From Clostridium sp. OF09-36 (lineage in GTDB: Bacteria; Bacillota; Clostridia; Lachnospirales; Lachnospiraceae): a stretch of 64,000 nucleotides of DNA. A program made the position numbers and the translations under genes. Positions 53,930-62,099 of the stretch are shown here, one piece after another; within the stretch, counting starts at the first letter, position 1, and the number at the start of each line of letters is the position of its first letter. A model generated the notes under the pieces. It did not search any database. It worked only from the letters and a program-made list of their open reading frames with translations, and was not told the origin of the DNA. The DNA lies in contig NZ_QUMD01000008.1 of the NCBI RefSeq assembly GCF_003481985.1, forward strand, positions 62,001 through 126,000, read 5' to 3'.

Positions 53930-54907
53930 TTATTTCCAGTTATATCTTCCCGGTGTCATATCCTGAAAAACAGCAAACAGTCTTCTGACTGCCACTTCTG
54001 AATTAACACTGATGCAGGCTGCAATTTCTTCCCGGTCCAGATTTGGGATAAATCCCATATCTTTCTTGATCATGCCCTTGAATGGCTCATGTTCATATTC
54101 CACACTTGCCCGGATCATCTTATAAATGCCAAGGCTCGGATCTTCCGCGATCAGCATAGCCAGCGGGTCATGCACTACGCAGGCATTTGCCATACCCATA
54201 GATACCCGGTGGAACTCAAAGTAGAACTTTAATACTTCGCGGATATATTCTGCAATTGGCTTGCACTCCTCAGAAGCGTATTCGCAGAGGTTTCTGACAT
54301 CCCGGTCTGTAATGAACGTTTTCATAGTTACGTCCAGGCCTACCAGTGTCAGATGAAACCCTGCTCCAAACACAACATCCGCTGCCTTGGCATCTCCGTG
54401 GATGTTGGCCTCTGCATAGTTATTGATGTTGCCTGGAACATCGATGCAGCCGCCCATGGACACTACTTTTTTCACTTTTTTCGGCAGTTCCGGATCTTTC
54501 AGATATGCCTTAGCCAGGTTGGTCATCCGGCCAGTCGTGATGATGATCAGCTCTCCGTTTAACTCATTCGCCTTGCGGATGATAAAGTCCTCCGCTTTTT
54601 CGTCTAACGGTTTCTGGCTGCTCTCTGGCAAAATCACATTGCCAATGCCGTTGTCACCATGAATGAATGCCGGAGCGGATTCAAACACGCCCTCTAAGGA
54701 TTCATTTGCCCCAACTGCAACCGGGACTTCATAACCACAATTGGAAAGTTTGATCAGGCGGAGACTGTTGTCCGCTGACTGCTCTGCATTGTTATTGCCA
54801 AAACAGGTGGTAATTCCCTCCACATGGAAGTTTGGAGAACGCAGTGCATAAAGGATTGCCAGGGAATCATCCACTCCGGTGTCCGCATCGATTATAATAT
54901 TTTTCAT
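53930..54907 (-). CDS. Inosine-uridine-preferring nucleoside hydrolase
   Basis: 325 residues, GGAG site. Hydrolyses nucleosides to base and ribose. The calcium-binding DxDxxxDD motif is DADTGVDDSLAILYAL; others are GNNNAEQSADNSLRL, HGDNGIGNVIL, NNYAEANIHGDAKAADVVFG and CVVHDPLAMLIAED. First gene of the downstream half of the nucleoside cluster, with a strong promoter and palindromic operator. The free ribose it yields is a substrate for the adjacent ribokinase. Confidence 0.94.
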   Translation of the reverse strand: MKNIIIDADTGVDDSLAILYALRSPNFHVEGITTCFGNNNAEQSADNSLRLIKLSNCGYEVPVAVGANESLEGVFESAPAFIHGDNGIGNVILPESSQKPLDEKAEDFIIRKANELNGELIIITTGRMTNLAKAYLKDPELPKKVKKVVSMGGCIDVPGNINNYAEANIHGDAKAADVVFGAGFHLTLVGLDVTMKTFITDRDVRNLCEYASEECKPIAEYIREVLKFYFEFHRVSMGMANACVVHDPLAMLIAEDPSLGIYKMIRASVEYEHEPFKGMIKKDMGFIPNLDREEIAACISVNSEVAVRRLFAVFQDMTPGRYNWK

Positions 54908-54940
54908 TTATAAATCCGCTCCTTTTTATCTTGTATGCTT

Positions 54941-54985
54941 ATAATAAAACATGGCTACCATGTTTGTCAACACGATAGCCATGTT
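54941..54985 (-). promoter_or_regulatory. Nucleoside-hydrolase promoter with palindromic operator
   Basis: Minus strand: TTGACA (54970-54965), 18-bp spacer, TATTAT (54946-54941). The spacer holds ACATGG-tag-CCATGT (54963-54949), a perfect 6-bp dyad, and an additional half-site AACATGGCTA lies just upstream of the -35 box (54985-54976). The layout suits a repressor that blocks polymerase, for example the GntR protein at 52330. Confidence 0.75.
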
Positions 54986-55064
54986 TTATTGTAATTTATG
55001 ACAGCTTTTACAATTACTTGCCAAAATCATCATGGAAATTGCCCAATATTTTTTTGTGATGCGC

Positions 55065-55963
55065 TTACAAAATTTCTTTTCTTGCCGGGAAAGATGGCTG
55101 CGCTCCGGCACGCGTTACCGCAATCGCACTCGCTTTTGCTGCAAATTCCAGCGCTTTTTCCAGGGAATTGCCCTCTGCGAGGCTGCACGCCATAGCACCG
55201 GTAAAGCAATCCCCCGCACCGGTTGTATCCACCGCTTTTGCCTTCACGGCAGGAACACGTTCCAGGTTTCCACTCTCATCCAGCGTGCAGCATCCGTCAG
55301 AGCCAAGTGTAATGATCGGATGCGCAACGCCCATCTCCTTAAGCGTATGAAGCTCGCGCTCCGGCTGGCAGGTTTCTCCCTTACGGCCAAGTACCTTCAT
55401 GATCTCGGTCTGGTTCGGTTTTACAATGGTAAGTCCGCAGATCAGCTCTTTCGGAAGTTCTCTCGCCGGAGCTGGATCCAGAATGACGGTCTTTCCCGCT
55501 TTCTTTGCCATTTCTGCCACATAACAAACCGTCTCAAACGGAATCTCAAGCTGCAGGATCACAATGTCACTTGCCTCGATCACATGCTTCACGGAATCCA
55601 CGTAGGCACGATCCACCAATTCATTGGCTCCCGGAATCACAATAATGCTGTTGTCACCTTCTGCATTTACCGCGATCAGCGCCGTTCCGGTGCTGACTCC
55701 TTTTACAGTCCGGATGTACTCCGTGTTAACACCGGCATGTTTTAAACTTTCCAGCTCATACGCCCTGCTGCATCATCGCCAATTGCGCCGAGCATGGTGA
55801 CATCCCCGCCCAGATATGCGGCTGCATAAGCCTGGTTGGCACCCTTTCCGCCCGGTTTTAAATCCAGCCCCTGGCCAGAAACCGTTTCTCCGACTCCCGG
55901 CTGCTTTTGCACATGGGTCACATAATCCATGTTAATGCTTCCGACCACTACGATTTTCTTCAT
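55065..55963 (-). pseudogene. rbsK: Ribokinase (PfkB family), one frameshift
   Basis: The start at 55963 has a GAGG site. Phosphorylates ribose to ribose-5-phosphate. Motifs: VVGSINMDYVTHVQKQPGVG, LKPGGKGANQAYAAAYLGGD (first PfkB signature), ILQLEIPFETVCYVAE, IVKPNQTEIMKVLG and VDTTGAGDCFTGAMACSLAE (second signature with catalytic aspartate). The frame breaks near 55767; one added base gives AGRYELESLKHAGVN and 299 residues. It completes ribose use after nucleoside hydrolysis. It starts 28 bp after glgB, so it may share that transcript. Confidence 0.88.
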
Positions 55964-55991
55964 GTATCTTCCTCTGCTTTCCTCGGTGCTG

Positions 55992-58375
55992 CTATTTTTC
56001 TGCTGCTTTCTTTGCTGCTGCAGACTTCTTCGTGCCAGCGGTCTTAGCAGTCGCTGCTTTCTTCTCCGCAGTCTTCGTTCCAGCTTTTTTCGGCTCTACA
56101 GTTTTTTTCGCTGCCGCTTTCTTCGGTGCTGCCGGCTTCTTCGGTGCTGCCGGTTCGCAGGAGAATACGATCATTGCCATAGGCGGTACATCGACCAGCA
56201 TGGAGTAATCCCGTCCATCGAACGCTTCCTTCTTTGCTGCCTTGACGCGGGAATTGCCCACACCGCTTCCGCCAAACTTCTTCGCATCGCTGTTGAAGAT
56301 TTCTTTGTATCTTCCGGCAAACGGAAGTCCGATCTGATATTTTTCATGGACAACCGGTGCAAAGTTGCAGACAAAGAGTAAAGTGTCCTCCGGCTTATCC
56401 GTCTTTCTGGTAAATACGACGATATTGTCTGCCGCAGAGGTACAGTTAATCCATTCAAAGCCCTCCGGTTCAAAGTCTTTCTGGTACATAGCCGGATGGC
56501 TGCGGTAGAATTCGTTCAACGCTTTCACGTAGTCCTGCATGTTCTTGTGCAGCGGATATTCCAGAATGTTCCACGGAAGTTCCTCATTCTCATTCCATTC
56601 GGAGATCTGCGCAAATTCCTGTCCCATGAACAACAGCTTCTTGCCCGGGTGTCCGTACATAAAACCGTATGCGGTTCGCAGGTTCGCTGCCTTTTCCTCA
56701 TACGTCTCACCCGGCATCTTTAAGAGCATGGAAGACTTACCATGCACCACCTCATCGTGGGAGAATACCAGCACAAAGTCCTCACTGTAGGCATAGAGCA
56801 TGCTGAAAGTCAGCTCGCCGTAATGCTGGTTGCGGAAATAAGGATCGCACTGCATGTAACCGGTAAAATCATTCATCCAGCCCATGTTCCACTTATAGTC
56901 AAAGCCCAGACCATTCTCTTTCACGGAACCGGTGATCTGCGGCCATGCGGTAGATTCCTCCGCGATCAGAAGACCGCCCCTGATCTCCTTTTTGAAGATA
57001 CTGTTTAAATGCTTCAGAAAATCCACGGCCTCCAGATTCTCATGGCCGCCGTAGATATTGGCCACCCACTCGCCATCGTTCTTGCCGTAATCCAGATACA
57101 GCATGGACGCCACTGCATCCATACGGATACCGTCTGCGTGGTACTGCTTTGCCCAGAACAATGCATTTGCGATCAGGAAGTTTGTAACCTGCGGCCGTCC
57201 GTAATTATAGATCAGGGTACCCCAGTGCGGATGCGCACCCTGCCTCGGGTCCTGATGCTCGTAAACACAGCTTCCATCGAAGCATGCCAGACCGTGGGCG
57301 TCACGCGGAAAATGAGCCGGTACCCAGTCCAGGATCACGCCGATACCCTGTTCATGCATGTAATTCATGAAATACATAAAATCATCCGGCGTGCCATACC
57401 TGCTTGTCGGCGCATAGTAGCCGGTTACCTGATAGCCCCAGGATTCGTCTAACGGATGCTCCATCACCGGCATCAGTTCCACATGGGTATAGCCCAGCTT
57501 TTTCACATACTCTGCCAGCTTCGGCGCGATCTCCCGGTAGTTGTAAAACTCCGAACCGGTTACCGGCTCCCCGTCTTCGTCCAGTTTTAATTCATGGCGC
57601 ATCCAGGAGCCCAGATGCAGTTCATAGATGGAAAGCGGCTTGTCCTTGGCCGCCCCCAGCTCCCGGTTCTTCATCCAGACCTCATCACTCCAGGTGAACT
57701 GCTCCAGGTCCCAGACGATGGAGGCATTGTCCGGACGCAGCTCTGAGTAGTTTCCGTACGGATCTGATTTCAGCATCGGTTCCCCGCGATGGTTCTTGAT
57801 CTCATATTTGTAAAGTGTTCCGGCCTTCAGCCCGGCATAAACAGTTCAAAGACCCCCGAATCCCCAAGACGTTTCATCTGATGGCGGCGGCCGTCCCACA
57901 TATTAAAATCACCGACCACACTGACACGCATGGCACACGGTGCCCATACGGCAAAATAAACACCGTTTACGCCGTCAATGGTCATCGGATGCGCACCCAT
58001 TTTGCGATATACATCATAATAGATTCCTGCGTCAAACTTTTTCAGTTCTGCGTCTGTAAACTGAGACGGGAATGCGTATGGATCCTGCAATTCCTCCGTT
58101 GTCCCGTTATCGTAAGTAATCTCCAGGAGATATTTGCTCATCTTCTTCCCATGCAGGAGCACCGCATAATATCCGGCCTCGTCCTGCAGTTCCATAGGAT
58201 AGCTCTTATTTCCAACCTTCGCTGCCACAGCTACTGCGTGCGGCATGAACACCTGGATCAGCAGTCCCTCTTCCACCTCATGCGCTCCCAGAAGGCGTTC
58301 CGGATTTGCCGCCTCGGAATACACGATTTCCTCAATTCCAGCCCAGTCCATTAAATCATATAATACCTGATCCAT
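55992..58375 (-). pseudogene. glgB: 1,4-alpha-glucan branching enzyme with Lys/Ala-rich C-terminal tail, one frameshift
   Basis: Start at 58375 (GGGAGGG site). The N-terminal glucan-binding module shows VYFAVWAPCAMRVSVVGDFN (about residues 145-165). The GH13 barrel has GYTHVELMPVMEHPLDESWG, ADGIRMDAVASMLYLDY (nucleophile Asp), LLIAEESTAWP (acid Glu) and LVFSHDEVVHGK. The frame breaks near 57835 after ELFMPG; one added base gives LKAGTLYKYEIKN. Restored length 794 residues. The last 54 or so residues are an unusual tail built from Lys, Ala, Pro and Thr (PAAPKKAAAKKTVEPKKAGT in part) like histone H1. No other glycogen gene is adjacent. Confidence 0.9.
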
Positions 58376-58492
58376 TGATAGCCCTCCCAAAATATAGAGT
58401 CGGAAATTCGACAAAAATTGCGACTTTTCAAATTTTCCGATCATTAATTCTGAAATTTATTATAGCCGATTTTTCTCACGTTTTCCACTGGT

Positions 58493-59608
58493 TTAATCTA
58501 AATTTATCAAGTTTTCGTTAAGAAATCGCTGCTGTATTCTTCGGTAGGATAACATCAGGTCCACCATCCTTCCGTAGCTTTTCACGCCGTCGGCCTGGGA
58601 GTTCATTTTCAGATAAGTGTCATTCATCCGGGTTGCCGCTTCCGATACCCTGCTTTCATACCGGTTCCAGAAATCCGAATTTTCATCCAGGTCCTGCCTT
58701 GCTTCCCCGCAGAGCTGTTTCGTCAGTTCTATGTAGCGCTTCCTGTCTGCCCGGGCCAGGGCATTTCCCGCATAAACCCAGCCGGTCAGGTAACCGCTAT
58801 AGCGGAACGCTTCATTTTCTGATGAAATACAGGCCAGATACCCGATAAAATTCGCCTCATCCTCCCGCATAAAGCCCTTCAAATGGGATAACTCATGGCA
58901 AAGGGTATGAGGCACGTTGTAATCTGGCATGTCCCCGTTATAGTTCGCTTCCACCGTAAACGGAGAGTAAACGCCACACAGCTGCTGCACGGAAAGGATC
59001 TGGGATACCAAAACCTCCTTTGGTTTTGGATAAAATCCTCCCAGACAGGAGAATTGTTCTCCTGCCGCCTGCATGGCTGTTACCGCTTCTGCCCGCCAGG
59101 CACTGCGGTTCTCCCGATAAAACTGCCGACCGGATTTTGCAGATTCATTGACCAGCTCCACCAGATCACTGCACAGGGCCTCCAGCTCTTCCACAGCGTA
59201 AGTGCCATCCTCCAGACCGGCATAAGAAGAAAAAGAGGAGGCATAGTAATTGATGCCGCAGTTAACGGTGTATAAAAACAGCAGCGTACCGACGATCAAA
59301 AGCCACCGCCTGCCAATGACTGTCAGAATTTTTGCAGTTTCCGGTCGGATTAGCGCCGCAGACAGACGCACCACATCCAGAAACAGCAGGCACAGCAGAC
59401 CATACAGCCCCATCTCCGCTACAGAAAATGGCAGCAGCCCCGTCAATCGCCCCACACCCTCCACGATCCACGGGTAAATATGGTGGGCATACCAGGTGCC
59501 AAAGCCCGGAAGTGTCCGGGCAGAAAGCTGAAATACTGCTGTCAGAAGCAGCAGGGAGATTCCTGCTGCCACAAAATATTGACTGTCATATCGCTTATTT
59601 TTTTTCAT
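58493..59608 (-). CDS. DUF3810 membrane protein with zincin-like HExxH motif
   Basis: 371 residues from the ATG at 59608 (AGGAGA 7 bp upstream). Three membrane segments near the N-terminus (YFVAAGISLLLLTAVFQL; EMGLYGLLCLLFLDVVRLSA; WLLIVGTLLFLYTVNCGINY), then an extracellular domain. TLCHELSHLKGFMREDEANF carries HELSH, a zinc-protease-type motif, with an acidic run about 9 residues later (EDE). Family members are annotated DUF3810; proteolysis is plausible but unproven. It lies upstream of glgB in the same direction. Confidence 0.85.
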   Translation of the reverse strand: MKKNKRYDSQYFVAAGISLLLLTAVFQLSARTLPGFGTWYAHHIYPWIVEGVGRLTGLLPFSVAEMGLYGLLCLLFLDVVRLSAALIRPETAKILTVIGRRWLLIVGTLLFLYTVNCGINYYASSFSSYAGLEDGTYAVEELEALCSDLVELVNESAKSGRQFYRENRSAWRAEAVTAMQAAGEQFSCLGGFYPKPKEVLVSQILSVQQLCGVYSPFTVEANYNGDMPDYNVPHTLCHELSHLKGFMREDEANFIGYLACISSENEAFRYSGYLTGWVYAGNALARADRKRYIELTKQLCGEARQDLDENSDFWNRYESRVSEAATRMNDTYLKMNSQADGVKSYGRMVDLMLSYRRIQQRFLNENLINLD

Positions 59609-59841
59609 GAATCTCTCCTGAAATGTGTACCCCAAATATTGTCCAATAACAGCATGTTTTTACTATAGTTTACTATATATTTTCACTGTTTTCCATACAA
59701 TACAAAAAGCAGGAGCCAGAATCTTTGTACCATCTTAATACCGGGCAAAATACCTTTGTGCCCTCTTTAACTCTTTTTTTCTATAATGGAACTAACAAAA
59801 ACAACGGTATCACTGCCCGACAGAAGATTGGAGCTGTATCC

Positions 59842-61173
59842 ATGAAACCATTTTCCATAAAACCATTAAATTCTTTTCAGATCATTGTCCTGGGATTTGC
59901 CGGAGTCATTCTGGCCGGCGCACTTCTTTTAATGCTGCCGGTTTCCTCCGCCACCCACTGCGTTACTCCGTTTTTAAGTGCATTATTCACCTCCACCACC
60001 TCTGTCTGCGTGACAGGCCTGATCGTGGTGGATACCGGTACCTACTGGTCCGTTTTCGGTCAGGCTGTGATCCTGGTGCTGATCCAGATTGGCGGCATGG
60101 GAGTCGTAACTGTCGCTGCGGCAGTCACCATCATTTCTGGACGCAAGATCGGTCTGATGCAGCGCAGTACCATGCAGGAAGCCGTGGCCGCACCAAAGAT
60201 GAGCGGCATTGTGCGCCTGACCGGCTTTATCATCCGGGCTACGCTCCTGATCGAGCTGTCCGGTGCCGCTCTGCTGGCCCCTGTATTTTGCAGAGATTTT
60301 GGCCTCATCCGCGGACTCTGGATGGCCATGTTCCATTCCATTTCCGCCTTCTGCAACGCAGGGATCGATCTGATGGGAATCCGCATTCCCTTTTCTTCCC
60401 TCACTCTTTATGCCGCAAGCCCACTGGTCAACCTGGTCATCATGGCACTTATCATCATCGGCGGCATCGGCTTTCTGACCTGGGAAGATATTCGAAGCAA
60501 TCAGCTTCATTTCAGCCGGTACCGCATGCAGAGCAAGGTCATTTTAACCACCACAGCCATCCTGATCCTGTTTCCTGCCCTCTATTTCTATTTCGGAGAA
60601 TTCCGACAGGGAGGCTTTGGAACCAGGATCCTTTTATCCTTGTTTCAGTCGGTAACTCCACGAACTGCCGGTTTTAACACAGCAGACTTCAGTAAACTCA
60701 CTGAATCCGGCCAGATGCTGACCATCATTCTGATGCTCATCGGCGGAAGTCCCGGTTCTACTGCAGGAGGCATGAAAACCACTACCCTCGCAGTTCTTAC
60801 CGCCACTGCCGTATCGGTCTTTCGGCGGAACGAAAACCCGGAGCTGTTTAAGCGCCGGATTGCCCCGGAAACTGTAGCAAATGCTGCCTCCATCCTGATG
60901 ATGTATCTCAGTCTCTGTCTGACCGGCGCATTTCTCATCAGCCGCATAGAGGATCTTCCCATGATGGCATGTATGTTTGAAACAGCCTCAGCGGTAGGCA
61001 CGGTCGGTCTCAGCTTCGGCATTACTCCCGGACTCGGAAGTATCTCCCGGATCATCCTGATCATTCTGATGTATCTGGGAAGAGTCGGAGGACTGACTTT
61101 AATCTACGCCGCATTGTCCGGACACCGGATCCGGTTTGGCAAATATCCGCTGGAAAAAATCACTGTAGGATAA
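59842..61173 (+). CDS. trkH: Potassium uptake protein TrkH/KtrB
   Basis: 443 residues from the ATG at 59842. The open frame begins at 59725, but the upstream part has no membrane segment and no good ribosome site. Four M1-P-M2 repeats with filter-like loops: ALFTSTTSVCVTGLIVVDTG, MFHSISAFCNAGIDLMG, SVTPRTAGFNTADFSKL, and ETASAVGTVGLSFGITPGLG. It forms the ion-conducting subunit; gating by the RCK protein TrkA encoded next (19 bp spacer). TATAAT at about 59780 may be its -10 box. Confidence 0.94.
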   Translation: MKPFSIKPLNSFQIIVLGFAGVILAGALLLMLPVSSATHCVTPFLSALFTSTTSVCVTGLIVVDTGTYWSVFGQAVILVLIQIGGMGVVTVAAAVTIISGRKIGLMQRSTMQEAVAAPKMSGIVRLTGFIIRATLLIELSGAALLAPVFCRDFGLIRGLWMAMFHSISAFCNAGIDLMGIRIPFSSLTLYAASPLVNLVIMALIIIGGIGFLTWEDIRSNQLHFSRYRMQSKVILTTTAILILFPALYFYFGEFRQGGFGTRILLSLFQSVTPRTAGFNTADFSKLTESGQMLTIILMLIGGSPGSTAGGMKTTTLAVLTATAVSVFRRNENPELFKRRIAPETVANAASILMMYLSLCLTGAFLISRIEDLPMMACMFETASAVGTVGLSFGITPGLGSISRIILIILMYLGRVGGLTLIYAALSGHRIRFGKYPLEKITVG

Positions 61174-61192
61174 CACGTAAAGGAGCAAGATT

Positions 61193-61840
61193 ATGAAATC
61201 AATTTTACTGATTGGCCTCGGCCGTTTTGGAAAACATATTGCCATGGAGCTGCATTCCCTGGGGCACCAGGTGATGGCAGTCGATCATAATGAGGTGCGT
61301 GTCAACGAAGCTCTTCCTTTCCTGACCAGCGCTCAGATTGGCGACAGCACCTCGGAGGATTTTCTTTCTTCCCTGGGCGTACGCAATTTCGATGTCTGCA
61401 TTGTTGCCATCGGAACTGACTTTCAAAGTTCCCTGGAAACCACATCGCTCTTAAAAGAGCTGGGTGCCAGACTGGTTGTCTCCCGGGCTGCCAGAGATGT
61501 CCATGCCAAGTTCCTGCTGCGCAACGGCGCGGATGAAGTCGTCTACCCGGAAAAACAGCTGGCCAAGTGGACCGCCATTCGCTGCAGCTCTGACCACATC
61601 CGGGATTTTGTTGATCTTGACGGAGATCATGATCTGTTTGAAGTCGATCTTCCTGACCAGTGGATCGGCATGAGTGTCTCGCAGATCGACATCCGGAAGC
61701 AGTATGGCATCAACATCATCGGAGTGCGCCATAATGGCAAAATTGAGTATTCGGTTACGCCGCAGACCAGTTTTTGCGCAGGAGACTCCATCCTGGTCCT
61801 TGGCCGCTACCGCGATCTGCAGAAATGTTTCCGGATCTGA
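61193..61840 (+). CDS. trkA: Potassium uptake regulatory protein TrkA/KtrA
   Basis: 215 residues, AAAGGAG site. RCK_N Rossmann domain: SILLIGLGRFGKHIAMELHS (GxGxxG nucleotide loop), IGDSTSEDFLSSLGV; then RCK_C at the C-terminus (DLPDQWIGMSVSQIDIRKQY, FCAGDSILVLGRYRDL). A single RCK unit, as in KtrA. It binds ADP/ATP or NAD(H) and gates the adjacent TrkH channel at the inner face of the membrane. Confidence 0.94.
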   Translation: MKSILLIGLGRFGKHIAMELHSLGHQVMAVDHNEVRVNEALPFLTSAQIGDSTSEDFLSSLGVRNFDVCIVAIGTDFQSSLETTSLLKELGARLVVSRAARDVHAKFLLRNGADEVVYPEKQLAKWTAIRCSSDHIRDFVDLDGDHDLFEVDLPDQWIGMSVSQIDIRKQYGINIIGVRHNGKIEYSVTPQTSFCAGDSILVLGRYRDLQKCFRI

Positions 61841-61856
61841 TTTCGGAGGTGATCTT

Positions 61857-62030
61857 ATGGGAAATCTGATTCTGATTCTCTTTCTCATCCTGTTTTTTAC
61901 CTTCATCTATCTGCTTATGAGCCGGATTGACCAGATTCTGGACCGGCTGCGCAAAGGGAATCTGCGCATGGAACAGCAGCGGCCGGATCCTGACCGGAAA
62001 ATGCCGGAAGAAAATGATTCTTTAGATTGA
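61857..62030 (+). CDS. Small membrane protein (57 aa) between trkA and kdpD-like kinase
   Basis: ATG at 61857 with CGGAGG 7 bp upstream. One N-terminal membrane helix (LILILFLILFFTFIYLL) then a basic/acidic cytoplasmic tail (RIDQILDRLRKGNLRMEQQR, PDPDRK). 16 bp after trkA and on the same strand, so part of the potassium operon. Its single helix and position recall KdpF, but I see no specific sequence support and do not assign a family. Confidence 0.7.
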   Translation: MGNLILILFLILFFTFIYLLMSRIDQILDRLRKGNLRMEQQRPDPDRKMPEENDSLD

Positions 62031-62099
62031 TTTGCAAAAGAATCCGTTTTATGATGGAAATCAGAAAAACCATGCCCGAATATGGAAGGATCCAGCATT

